Part shown: positions 1-6,103 of the stretch, one piece after another | Layout of the letters: the number at the start of each line of letters is the position of its first letter | Position numbering within the stretch: position 1 is the stretch's first letter | DNA from: Levilactobacillus wangkuiensis | GTDB taxonomy: Bacteria; Bacillota; Bacilli; Lactobacillales; Lactobacillaceae | Assembly: GCF_016861605.1 (NCBI RefSeq) | Contig: NZ_BOLM01000016.1 | Location: 1 to 60,484 of the forward strand | DNA length: 60,484 nucleotides | Direction of reading: 5' to 3' | The notes under the pieces: model-generated | Told to the model about the DNA's origin: nothing | The model's input: only the letters and a program-made list of their open reading frames with translations | Databases searched by the model: none | Translations under genes and position numbers: made by a program

Positions 1-3
1 CAA

Positions 4-47
4 AAAGCTGGTTGAGGAAAATCCGAAGATTTTCCTCAACCAGCTTT
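4..47. terminator. Perfect 20-bp hairpin, bidirectional-type terminator in host flank
   Basis: A 20-bp perfect inverted repeat with a 4-base loop (CGAA, 24-27). A run of five A's lies just before it on the plus strand, so it reads as stem plus U-run on the minus strand; on the plus strand it is followed by CATTTT. It most likely ends a transcript coming from outside the window. Confidence 0.75.
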
Positions 48-91
48 CATTTTGGAGACTTATGTCACAGCCCCTTTAAAAGTTATCCATG

Positions 92-118
92 ATGCCCAGA
101 GCAGGCATACTTGATCGT
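92..118 (-). pseudogene. Decayed copy of the 3' end of tRNA-Leu
   Basis: Positions 92-105 match the 3' end of the intact tRNA-Leu at 47532-47545 in 13 of 14 bases. After a gap of about ten bases, where the T-loop would be, a further 9-base match (TACTTGATC) follows. This looks like a scar of integration into tRNA-Leu, or an eroded tRNA. It lies outside the 16-bp repeat taken here as the prophage boundary. The call rests on this short alignment only. Confidence 0.4.
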
Positions 119-142
119 GCTATATCAATGATTAAAGCCGTG

Positions 143-158
143 CAGTGCAAAAAAAGTG
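143..158. other. attL: Putative attL core (16-bp direct repeat)
   Basis: CAGTGCAAAAAAAGTG occurs here and again, identically and in the same orientation, at 47402-47417, inside the last codons of the integrase gene. Everything between the two copies is phage-like apart from cargo genes. The interval of about 47.3 kb is a normal size for a temperate myophage. The A-rich core is of low complexity, so the exact crossover point is uncertain. Confidence 0.6.
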
Positions 159-243
159 CAAACGTTTTTCTTTTTATAAATCCGTTTTATTCCCTCACCT
201 AGTAAAAAATCCATTTCTAAGCATTCAAAATTATATATTTTCA

Positions 244-272
244 TTGATTAAGCGAACAAACGTTCGTATAAT
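244..272 (+). promoter_or_regulatory. LexA-controlled promoter (SOS box between -35 and -10)
   Basis: The -35 TTGATT (244-249) and -10 TATAAT (267-272) are separated by 17 bp. The spacer holds CGAACAAACGTTCG (253-266), a perfect match to the Gram-positive LexA/DinR consensus CGAACRNRYGTTYG. LexA bound here would cover the promoter completely. The gene starting at 292 should therefore be silent in healthy lysogens and induced by DNA damage. Confidence 0.85.
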
Positions 273-291
273 AAAAGCTGAGGTGATAGTT

Positions 292-549
292 ATGGAACAA
301 CAACCACTTAATGGAACCCTTGAAAGCGACCCCCGAACTATCAAGCTAAGCCCCCTGCTTCTTTATGTAAAGATACGTGACTCCAAGACAAACGAGCTAA
401 TCAATTGTTTGGTACATGCCCACGCTTTGGATTTTCTTTATCGTGCAGAGAAAGGATCAACGGCTGCGCTGTTTGGCCATTATAATAGTAGAAAGCAGTT
501 TGTGATCACCAAATACGCATTCTGCGCTACAACTGTGGCTATAGCATAA
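292..549 (+). CDS. Small SOS-controlled protein of unknown function
   Basis: An 85-residue protein. The open frame extends upstream to 145, but ATG 292 is chosen because AGGTGAT lies just before it and because the SOS-box promoter (244-272) would fall inside a longer gene. I do not recognise the family. The middle, with alternating hydrophobic strands, a pattern of the type LLLYVKIRD and an FGHYNSRKQFVI stretch, would suit a small beta-barrel (OB-like) fold, but this is only an impression. A 41-residue open frame with its own ribosome site follows 20 bases downstream and probably shares the transcript. It is the first gene inside attL, a usual place for lysogenic cargo. Confidence 0.65.
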   Translation: MEQQPLNGTLESDPRTIKLSPLLLYVKIRDSKTNELINCLVHAHALDFLYRAEKGSTAALFGHYNSRKQFVITKYAFCATTVAIA

Positions 550-569
550 TGATGAGGTGACATTTAGTG

Positions 570-695
570 ATGCAAATAGAAAATGATGCAAAAGTTATTA
601 ATGAGAGAATTGACGCAAGCTTCAAACGGCTCATCAACACCCGTTATCAGATTGATGTGGTTTTTAACCACACCTACACTAGATTTATTGTTTAA
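570..695 (+). CDS. 41-residue hypothetical protein, second gene of the SOS unit
   Basis: Starts at ATG 570 (an in-frame GTG lies at 567), preceded by GAGGTGA at 554-560. It probably shares the LexA-controlled transcript of the gene at 292-549. It is charged at the N-terminus and beta-rich at the C-terminus. No family is recognised. It could be the remnant of a longer gene, since 161 bp of AT-rich sequence without a gene follow. Confidence 0.45.
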   Translation: MQIENDAKVINERIDASFKRLINTRYQIDVVFNHTYTRFIV

Positions 696-855
696 AGTGA
701 TCGTCAGACTTACAATTAATTCAAAAAACATCTGCGGCTGGTAAAGTCTCCATTATCTAAAGCTGCACGAAAGTTATTCAAAAAATAGTTTTTAGTGTTA
801 TTATTGTAATTGTTAATCATTAAATTAAATTTCAACACATTATTGGAGGGACTTC

Positions 856-1233
856 ATGTTGTCTTTTGATGAATTGTTAGATGAGACGTGGAAACTTAGA
901 AAAATAACCAACAGAATATCTCGTATAGATAGCGAAAACTTCACCATTAGTATTATCCAATTTATGATGTTACACGAAATGATTTACTTTGAAGATTCCT
1001 TTATTACCAGAGATTTTTGCTCCAAATATGATATTAGTAAAACATTTGTCTCAATGCAGACTACTGATTTGCTTAAGAAAGACTTGATTAGCTCTGTTAC
1101 TTCTAATAAAGATCATAGAATTCATTTTTTAAAACCTACCTTATTAGGGGAAAAAACATATCAAAGCATGATACCCTTTGTGGAATCAGAAATAAAAAGT
1201 ATTAAGCACGATATAGAAAAACTAATTATTTAA
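856..1233 (+). CDS. MarR/SarA-like winged-helix regulator
   Basis: A 125-residue protein beginning just after a strong GGAGGGA site. It has the size and helix pattern of single-domain MarR proteins: a helical dimerisation N-terminus, a recognition region around residues 50-75 (SKYDISKTFVSMQTTDL), and a wing with the typical D-x-R turn (SNKDHRIHF, about residues 82-90). It lacks the Cys of redox-sensing members. It resembles the Staphylococcus SarA/Rot type more than classical MarR. It lies in the accessory end of the prophage, and the next gene encodes a small membrane protein. Inverted TATCATA-type repeats downstream (1295-1333) may be its operator. Confidence 0.7.
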   Translation: MLSFDELLDETWKLRKITNRISRIDSENFTISIIQFMMLHEMIYFEDSFITRDFCSKYDISKTFVSMQTTDLLKKDLISSVTSNKDHRIHFLKPTLLGEKTYQSMIPFVESEIKSIKHDIEKLII

Positions 1234-1294
1234 CGTTCCACCGCCTACTTTTAGCAATAGTGTAATTAATCTCGCTTTGGAAAATATCCACTAT

Positions 1295-1333
1295 ACTATC
1301 ATATAATCTCAGTTAAAAGGGTACTATGATAGT
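1295..1333. promoter_or_regulatory. Inverted-repeat operator candidate
   Basis: A 9-bp inverted repeat, ACTATCATA (1295-1303) and TATGATAGT (1325-1333), brackets a TATAAT-like hexamer (1302-1307). A third half-site (TTATCATAA) lies around 1345-1353. The arrangement fits an operator for the neighbouring MarR-like protein controlling the gene at 1406. No binding evidence exists. Confidence 0.4.
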
Positions 1334-1405
1334 TAACCTAATAAAATTATCATAAAAATCACTGTGATTTATTTTTAAAAATTGTCTTGAAGGGGTAGTT
1401 TTCTA

Positions 1406-1612
1406 ATGAAAATTTGGAGACTTACAGTTATCTTAGAAACAGTGGTCTTTCTGATAGGTGTTATTTTTTTATGGTTTAGAAAAATTGATGGTTCAGGAAT
1501 TACTAGTTCGAATGGGAACCGGGTTACTTCAATTGGAATTTGGATTTTCTTATTTCTAATTATGTACGTTGGAGATCTCATCTGGATGAACTTCATCAGA
1601 AAACAGCATTAA
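1406..1612 (+). CDS. Small two-helix membrane protein (DUF3923-like)
   Basis: 68 residues, ATG after a GAAGGGG site. Two hydrophobic segments (about residues 6-24 and 44-64) flank a short outer loop with W/F-R-K-x-D-G-S/A-G, which is the signature I associate with the DUF3923 family of small membrane proteins in Bacilli. Function is unknown. It stands alone between the putative MarR operator and a hairpin terminator (1658-1691), so it is probably a single-gene unit answering to the MarR-like regulator. Confidence 0.6.
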   Translation: MKIWRLTVILETVVFLIGVIFLWFRKIDGSGITSSNGNRVTSIGIWIFLFLIMYVGDLIWMNFIRKQH

Positions 1613-1657
1613 AAAATTCGCAAATTATAAGTTTCAAAATTAAAAACGAATGGCATA

Positions 1658-1691
1658 AAGGGCCGCTCACCTCAGTAGAGATGAGCGGCCT
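1658..1691 (+). terminator. Hairpin terminator after the small membrane protein gene
   Basis: GGCCGCTCA (1661-1669) pairs with TGAGCGGCC (1682-1690). The T-run behind it is weak, so termination may be partial. Confidence 0.5.
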
Positions 1692-1756
1692 TAATGTCGA
1701 TTTTCCTGTTTTACATCTTTCATGATTTTTTATAAACTGCGTAATTAATAAAAAAG

Positions 1757-1783
1757 ACGCCCACCCCGCCAGGAGTGAGCGCC
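1757..1783 (-). terminator. Terminator of the GNAT two-gene unit
   Basis: On the minus strand GCGCTCAC pairs with GTGGGCGT (two G-T pairs) and is followed by CTTTTTT. It is nearly the same sequence as the terminator at 2827-2855, so the GNAT unit lies between two copies of one terminator. Confidence 0.75.
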
Positions 1784-1791
1784 CTTTTCTA

Positions 1792-2415
1792 TCAGATATC
1801 GGTCAGCTTCTTTACATATAAATGCAGGTGGTTGACAGATACATATGGAATACTTGGAACTTTATCCTCATCACTTTCTTTTAAAAGCAATTGGCTAAAT
1901 CCATTGCTCGTGTAAAATTCACGAAGATATGGAATGTTTTTAGCTTCCAAATATAGCATTGTCCCACCAGATGCCATCCAAGCTTTTTTAATTTCTTCAT
2001 ATGATAATGCTAAAAGTTCATTTCCAGTTATAATATGGGAAGATTTGTACTTAAAGTTAACACCTAATTGTCCAAGTAGTATTGAAGAAACTTCGTAATT
2101 ATCTTGTTCAGTTCTATATCCCATTGGCAATAATTTACGACGTACGCCATTACTTAACTTATTCCAATTCTTTTTAGAAATTGTTAATGGCTTACTAGAA
2201 ATAGCAAAGTACCCGGCCAATTTCAAGTCGCCCTTAATACTAGTATAAACTAATGTTGTCCGTGATAATCCAACCTTTTCAAATTGAATTGCTTTTTTCT
2301 TTAAAAAGCTTTCAACGTCATCATTAATAGATGCAAAGTCATTTAACTGAGTAATGATTTCTCTAGTTTCATAATTATCAAGCAACTGTCTTAGCGAAAC
2401 AACCTCAAATGACAC
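1792..2415 (-). CDS. GNAT-family acetyltransferase, possible toxin
   Basis: 207 residues, starting with GTG that shares its first G with the TAG stop of the upstream small gene (TAGTG), so translation is coupled. The C-terminal half carries the GNAT pattern: a strand ending SSILLGQLGVN, a helix, then LYLEAKNIPYLREFYTSNGF, the acetyl-CoA-binding motif B region. The family transfers acetyl groups from acetyl-CoA. In two-gene cassettes with a small DNA-binding partner such proteins are often toxins acting on aminoacyl-tRNA, and this gene order fits, but the target here is inference. It ends at its own terminator and is expected to be expressed in the lysogen. Confidence 0.75.
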   Translation of the reverse strand: MSFEVVSLRQLLDNYETREIITQLNDFASINDDVESFLKKKAIQFEKVGLSRTTLVYTSIKGDLKLAGYFAISSKPLTISKKNWNKLSNGVRRKLLPMGYRTEQDNYEVSSILLGQLGVNFKYKSSHIITGNELLALSYEEIKKAWMASGGTMLYLEAKNIPYLREFYTSNGFSQLLLKESDEDKVPSIPYVSVNHLHLYVKKLTDI

Positions 2416-2606
2416 TAGTGCTGATCATCCGATCTGAATAACGAATCAAATTTTTTATGAAGTTTGTCCTCATCCATTTTGTTGTATCGATTTACTGCTG
2501 ATTCCACTACAATGTCTACCCGTCGTGAATGCTCAAGCGCGTTAGCTAATGCATGACCATTCTTTTTGTTAAAAGCAAAATCAGTTTGAAAGCTTTTAGT
2601 GGCCAT
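2415..2606 (-). CDS. Small partner of the GNAT protein, possible antitoxin
   Basis: 63 residues from ATG 2606, chosen because GGGGGTGA lies six bases upstream; the frame could extend to 2624. It is lysine- and aspartate-rich and largely helical, with no recognisable catalytic motif. Its size, position directly upstream of the acetyltransferase and one-base overlap are those of an antitoxin gene. I do not recognise the exact family (ribbon-helix-helix would fit in size). Confidence 0.6.
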   Translation of the reverse strand: MATKSFQTDFAFNKKNGHALANALEHSRRVDIVVESAVNRYNKMDEDKLHKKFDSLFRSDDQH

Positions 2607-2672
2607 ACTCATCACCCCCAACAATTTTGAAATAGCTACGTAGTAAAAAATTATTTGTTACTTGACAAATTC

Positions 2673-2681
2673 AGTATATCA
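2673..2681 (-). promoter_or_regulatory. Extended -10 promoter for the GNAT unit
   Basis: On the minus strand TGATATACT gives an extended -10 about 65 bases before the ATG at 2606. No good -35 is seen. An imperfect repeat (TTGTCAAGTAACAA) lies just downstream and might be an autoregulatory site. Confidence 0.4.
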
Positions 2682-2826
2682 TACAAGCATCAAAGATCCA
2701 TATCTTTTGGTATAACTTAATTAAGTATTTGGATATTTTCCAATAATATTAAGCTATCCTCCTAGAATTGTATGATCACTTTAAAAGTATCAACCACCTT
2801 ATTCATCATAACATAGTTCCAAAAAA

Positions 2827-2855
2827 GGCGCCCACCCCTGTTAGGAGTGAGCGCC
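2827..2855 (-). terminator. Terminator of the late operon
   Basis: A GC-rich hairpin (GGCGCTCAC with GTGGGCGCC on the minus strand) followed by TTTTTT, 44 bp after the lysin stop codon. It ends the long minus-strand late transcript. Confidence 0.8.
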
Positions 2856-2898
2856 TTTTCTAAATCAGTAACGTACAGGTACATCTTGTACTGTACTC

Positions 2899-3951
2899 TT
2901 ATTTGACAAATTTGTTAATCTTTTTGTTTCCACTGATATAGTATCCGTTAGCCAACTGAATCCGAGTTGTATCTCTGTAATTGGCGATCTTAGCGACATC
3001 AAATTCAGTGCCGGCTGGCTGCCAGTCCACAACATGTTTGAGGGCCTTATCTTTGTACCGGTGAGTACCGCGTACAGACTTTACTCGCTTGACACCGCCA
3101 TCAACAGAATAGTATAAGCGATTAACGTTGGCTTGGTTAGACGTGATGTAATAGCCGTTGGCCAACTGGAACCGGGTAATTTTGCCGTAGTTAATCACTT
3201 TGGCAATCGCAAATACTGTGCCGGCCGGGAAGTTGTCTACTTTGTGTTTGAAGGCAATGTCCTTGTAGCGATTAATCGGCGTCCGGGCATAGATCATCTT
3301 GGGATTGTATCGGTAGTAGATGGCCTTCTTAGGCTTGATCGTCTTAGTTGTGGTGCCATAGTAGAAGTTTGAGTACATTTGGGACACATCGAAACCACCA
3401 TAACACCCAGGGAAGTGCATGCTTGACGTCCATTGCCAGCCATTATATCCGGTATAGAGTTTGAACCCTGACGGGTTATAAGGATAGTTAGCCACCCAAC
3501 CACCACGGCCGGTTGTATTCAAAGGCACTGAATTAATCCAGCTGCCCATCGTATAAACGTCCGTCTTAGGATAGCCCATGCGATGGACTTCGTTGATCCA
3601 AGCCTTAACAATTTTAGAGTTCTGATTCCAACCAGAGTTGGTGGTTTCAAAATCAAGTACGATCACACTGTTCTTGCCCAATCCTGCCTTAAGCGCACTC
3701 CGCGCCGCCATTTGAGCTTCGGCCTTAGCCCCAGCCACTGTCGTAAATCCGGCAAAGTGATAACCGTTGACGTGTAGACCAGCAGTAATCGCGTTACGAA
3801 TGCTTGGCTTGGCCGTTTGGTCAGTGAAGTACGTGCCTTCGGATAGCTTAGCTATCATGGCTTTGACGCCATATTTTTTCATTGAGCGCCAATTGGCAAC
3901 GGTCATGATTCCATTGTTATTGGACGTATCCACAACATCATAATGCGGCAT
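2899..3951 (-). CDS. Endolysin: GH25 lysozyme with C-terminal wall-binding repeats
   Basis: 350 residues. Residues 1-205 are a GH25 (Chalaropsis-type) muramidase: Asp5 and Asp8 near the start, and the D-x-E pair in VIVLDFETT (Asp100, Glu102), as expected for the catalytic site. It cleaves the MurNAc-GlcNAc bond of peptidoglycan. Residues about 212-350 hold two SH3-like repeats of about 65 residues (each with RYKD, K/H-VD, AGT and LANGYYI), of the DUF5776 type seen in lactobacilli, presumably for wall binding. No signal peptide, so release depends on the holin. Its start overlaps the holin stop (TAATG). Confidence 0.93.
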   Translation of the reverse strand: MPHYDVVDTSNNNGIMTVANWRSMKKYGVKAMIAKLSEGTYFTDQTAKPSIRNAITAGLHVNGYHFAGFTTVAGAKAEAQMAARSALKAGLGKNSVIVLDFETTNSGWNQNSKIVKAWINEVHRMGYPKTDVYTMGSWINSVPLNTTGRGGWVANYPYNPSGFKLYTGYNGWQWTSSMHFPGCYGGFDVSQMYSNFYYGTTTKTIKPKKAIYYRYNPKMIYARTPINRYKDIAFKHKVDNFPAGTVFAIAKVINYGKITRFQLANGYYITSNQANVNRLYYSVDGGVKRVKSVRGTHRYKDKALKHVVDWQPAGTEFDVAKIANYRDTTRIQLANGYYISGNKKINKFVK

Positions 3952-4469
3952 TACTTTGCATCTCCCTCCGTAGTGGCCGTCTTTTCGGGTACATCTAAGG
4001 GTGCTGGGTCAGCGGGCACTGTCGCAGCTTGCTTGTCCAGTTGTGCTTGCTTATCAGCGAACGCTTGCTCTGTGTCCGCCAGAGCGGCATTGTATTCAAC
4101 CTGTTTTGCTTGGGCTTTCGTATCCGTTGTTGTCATCGACTGATATGCCTTTTCAATGGCTGCTGAAATAATTGCCGGTGCCAGACTATCATGACCAAAT
4201 ACTTTCATTTGGCCTGTTACATCAGCAATCGCCTGCTCACGCTTTTCTTCCCCTGGCATTTCATAATTAGTGGCCGCCTTGTTGACAGCACTGAAAGCCA
4301 GTGTGTCTAACAGTCCCAATACTTCGCGCTGAGTAGCGGACTTGTTCGCCGCAATCTTGGTCTTCAATGCCGGATTGATCCGGGTAAACCAGCCAACCAA
4401 GGCAAAAATTAAGACACCTAAGATACCGGTGTCGTTGAGCAATTTAATAATCTTCGTAAATTCAGACAT
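3951..4469 (-). CDS. Holin, LLH family
   Basis: 172 residues. One hydrophobic segment at about residues 14-30 (GILGVLIFALVGWF) is followed by a long soluble helical tail ending in a charged, Thr/Ala/Pro-rich region. This is the layout of the phage_holin_LLH family named after Lactobacillus phage LL-H. It forms the membrane lesions that let the lysin out. The stop codon overlaps the lysin start, and the gene lies directly downstream of a second small membrane protein. Confidence 0.85.
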   Translation of the reverse strand: MSEFTKIIKLLNDTGILGVLIFALVGWFTRINPALKTKIAANKSATQREVLGLLDTLAFSAVNKAATNYEMPGEEKREQAIADVTGQMKVFGHDSLAPAIISAAIEKAYQSMTTTDTKAQAKQVEYNAALADTEQAFADKQAQLDKQAATVPADPAPLDVPEKTATTEGDAK

Positions 4470-4480
4470 GCGTTTTCCTC

Positions 4481-4843
4481 CTAAAGTTCACCGTACCGTT
4501 CCCGGTACGCTTGATTCTCACGTTCTAAAGCAGCATTACGTTTTCGTAAGGCTTCATTCTCACTAACCTTTAAGGCAATTTGCAGGTTAAGTTCTTGTTC
4601 CATGGCATCTTTCTTAGCCTTCAATCCATTCAGATCATTGTCAAATTGTTTTCGCACATCATCGAGCTCTTTACGAAGGCCATGGTTATCCTCTTTAATT
4701 TGCTTAACGATATACTCCTGTATCTCCTGATGATCATGATCAGCCTGGCGTAAATCGGAATGATAGCCATGAATAACAGCCCATACGGTCGTTACAAACG
4801 TTCCCAGCGCACCTAAAGCAACTGCCCAGGACTTAATATCCAT
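4481..4843 (-). CDS. Membrane-anchored coiled-coil protein of the lysis module
   Basis: 120 residues: a hydrophobic segment at residues 7-25, then an uninterrupted charged helix with heptad spacing to the end. It resembles XhlA/Rz1-type accessory lysis proteins in layout only. GGGGGGACAC precedes the start. It overlaps the 39-residue membrane protein gene upstream by 11 bp and is followed by the holin. Probably an accessory or antiholin factor. Confidence 0.7.
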   Translation of the reverse strand: MDIKSWAVALGALGTFVTTVWAVIHGYHSDLRQADHDHQEIQEYIVKQIKEDNHGLRKELDDVRKQFDNDLNGLKAKKDAMEQELNLQIALKVSENEALRKRNAALERENQAYRERYGEL

Positions 4844-4952
4844 GCGTGTCCCCCCTAATCAACGTACCGACTAGCAAAAACAGCATGAGTAAGGCGAACA
4901 CCCACGTTAGGTTAAACCGCACATCAAACAAGCCCCGAACAATGAAAGCCAC
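4833..4952 (-). CDS. 39-residue membrane protein of the lysis module
   Basis: GTG start at 4952, three bases after the stop of the upstream gene and behind GGGGGCC. The product has one strong hydrophobic helix (about residues 16-31) with an Arg on each side. It ends inside the next gene. Tiny membrane proteins at this place are typical in Lactobacillus phages. Function is unknown. Confidence 0.55.
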   Translation of the reverse strand: MAFIVRGLFDVRFNLTWVFALLMLFLLVGTLIRGDTHGY

Positions 4953-4955
4953 TGA

Positions 4956-5273
4956 TCAGGCCCCCATTGCTGGTGATAGGGCAACTAGGCCACCATCACG
5001 TAACAACCGCCGATTGTGAAAGACGCCAACCAGAATAGCGATGCCACAGACAATTAACCACAATGAAAACCACCAGTCGTCAGCAAAGGCAAAGATTGCA
5101 TGTTCAGCCGGTGAAGGTGGTGGCGGTGGTGTCACCCGTGGATCATCTAAATAACCTTGATGAAACCAAATATACAAACCGCCTATCATTGAAAATAAGC
5201 CAAAACAAAAATGATTCCAATGCGAAAAGGCCCGTTGAACCGGGCCATCTTTAATACGATGCAATTGCTTCAC
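4956..5273 (-). CDS. Two-helix membrane protein with a proline stretch
   Basis: 105 residues from a GTG start. Hydrophobic segments at about residues 22-38 and 66-85 are separated by a loop holding a run of Pro (TPPPPPSP). It could be a second holin-like protein. It is located between the small tail-associated genes and the holin, in the same transcript. Confidence 0.65.
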   Translation of the reverse strand: MKQLHRIKDGPVQRAFSHWNHFCFGLFSMIGGLYIWFHQGYLDDPRVTPPPPPSPAEHAIFAFADDWWFSLWLIVCGIAILVGVFHNRRLLRDGGLVALSPAMGA

Positions 5274-5319
5274 CCCTTTCCCACAAAAAATCCCATCAAA
5301 AAAGCACCAACGGCGATTG

Positions 5320-5481
5320 CTATGCTTGCGGCGTAGTATCGGCGGCGGTGCTGGTTGAGTTTCCCAGGACTTCTTTCACTTGGGGTTGCAGATAGGATGG
5401 TACTTCATCAATAGTCCGACCACCGTCCAGAACGTTTGCAGCATAGATAGCAGCTAAAGCTGAAAATTTGAAATTTAACAT
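5320..5481 (-). CDS. Small XkdX/CD1375-like phage protein, copy 1
   Basis: 53 residues, ATG after AGGAGA. The pattern FSALAAIYAANVLDGGRTIDEVP matches the short proteins that follow tail-fibre genes in many Firmicutes phages. It is a paralogue of the next gene upstream (5496-5627), which has ALAQIYAQAIIDGTRTIEAVP at the same place. Function is unknown; a structural or chaperone role in fibre assembly is usual speculation. Confidence 0.65.
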   Translation of the reverse strand: MLNFKFSALAAIYAANVLDGGRTIDEVPSYLQPQVKEVLGNSTSTAADTTPQA

Positions 5482-5495
5482 AATTGATTATCTCC

Positions 5496-5627
5496 TTATT
5501 TGTTTGATTGTAGTTGAGTCAAAGCCGCTTGGGTGTCAGACCGAAACGGGACTGGTACGGCTTCAATAGTCCGTGTGCCATCAATAATTGCTTGCGCATA
5601 AATCTGTGCCAATGCAGAGTATTCCAT
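5496..5627 (-). CDS. Small XkdX/CD1375-like phage protein, copy 2
   Basis: 43 residues. ATG 5627 is chosen over ATG 5633 because the GGAGG at 5636-5640 sits eight bases from the former and only two from the latter. Shares the IY-A-x-x-I/V-x-D/A-G-x-R-T-I pattern with the gene at 5320-5481, so the two arose by duplication. Confidence 0.65.
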   Translation of the reverse strand: MEYSALAQIYAQAIIDGTRTIEAVPVPFRSDTQAALTQLQSNK

Positions 5628-5639
5628 TTCCATCACCTC

Positions 5640-6092
5640 CTAAGATTCACTTGCTGCCGAACTAGCTGGGGCTGCTGAACTCGTTGCAGTTGAGTCAGCT
5701 CCAGTCGTGGTGCTAGCCGGTGATAGTTGTGAAGACAAGTAATCGACAGCTTCCATCAAGCCTTGCTGCGTTAACTCATTGGCTGACTTAAGGCTTTTGT
5801 TTTCAGTTTTCAATGACTCAATGTTTTTCGCCTGTTGTTCAATTTGCTTACCCTGCTGATCAATCAATCCTTGCAGGTAGTCGATATCCAAATTGGGTAA
5901 GTTACCCGGAGCTGTGACTTCTTGGGAGTCGTCACCCTTGAATGCATACATCCACCAGTATCGCGTGAAGTATTGAACCAAGGTAGTAGGGATATTCACC
6001 GCTCGTAAGCCATCTGCTGGATCAAGTACGGGCGCAGTGTCCTTGTCTGGAAACTTGTTATCTGAATCTGATTTTACGTAATAAATTGGCAT
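5640..6092 (-). CDS. Fibre-associated coiled-coil protein
   Basis: 150 residues. A globular N-terminus (aromatic-rich around residues 40-55, RYWWMYAF) is followed by a predicted coiled coil at about residues 75-120 and a Ser/Ala/Thr-rich tail. It is adjacent to the tail fibre and expressed with it. It may be a fibre accessory protein; the family is not recognised. Confidence 0.6.
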   Translation of the reverse strand: MPIYYVKSDSDNKFPDKDTAPVLDPADGLRAVNIPTTLVQYFTRYWWMYAFKGDDSQEVTAPGNLPNLDIDYLQGLIDQQGKQIEQQAKNIESLKTENKSLKSANELTQQGLMEAVDYLSSQLSPASTTTGADSTATSSAAPASSAASES

Positions 6093-6103
6093 TTCTTTTC
6101 CTC

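Noticed and set aside
1..48. Insertion-sequence terminal repeat at the left edge
   Set aside because: A 20-bp perfect stem with a tetraloop and A-run is a terminator; no transposase or target repeat is seen.
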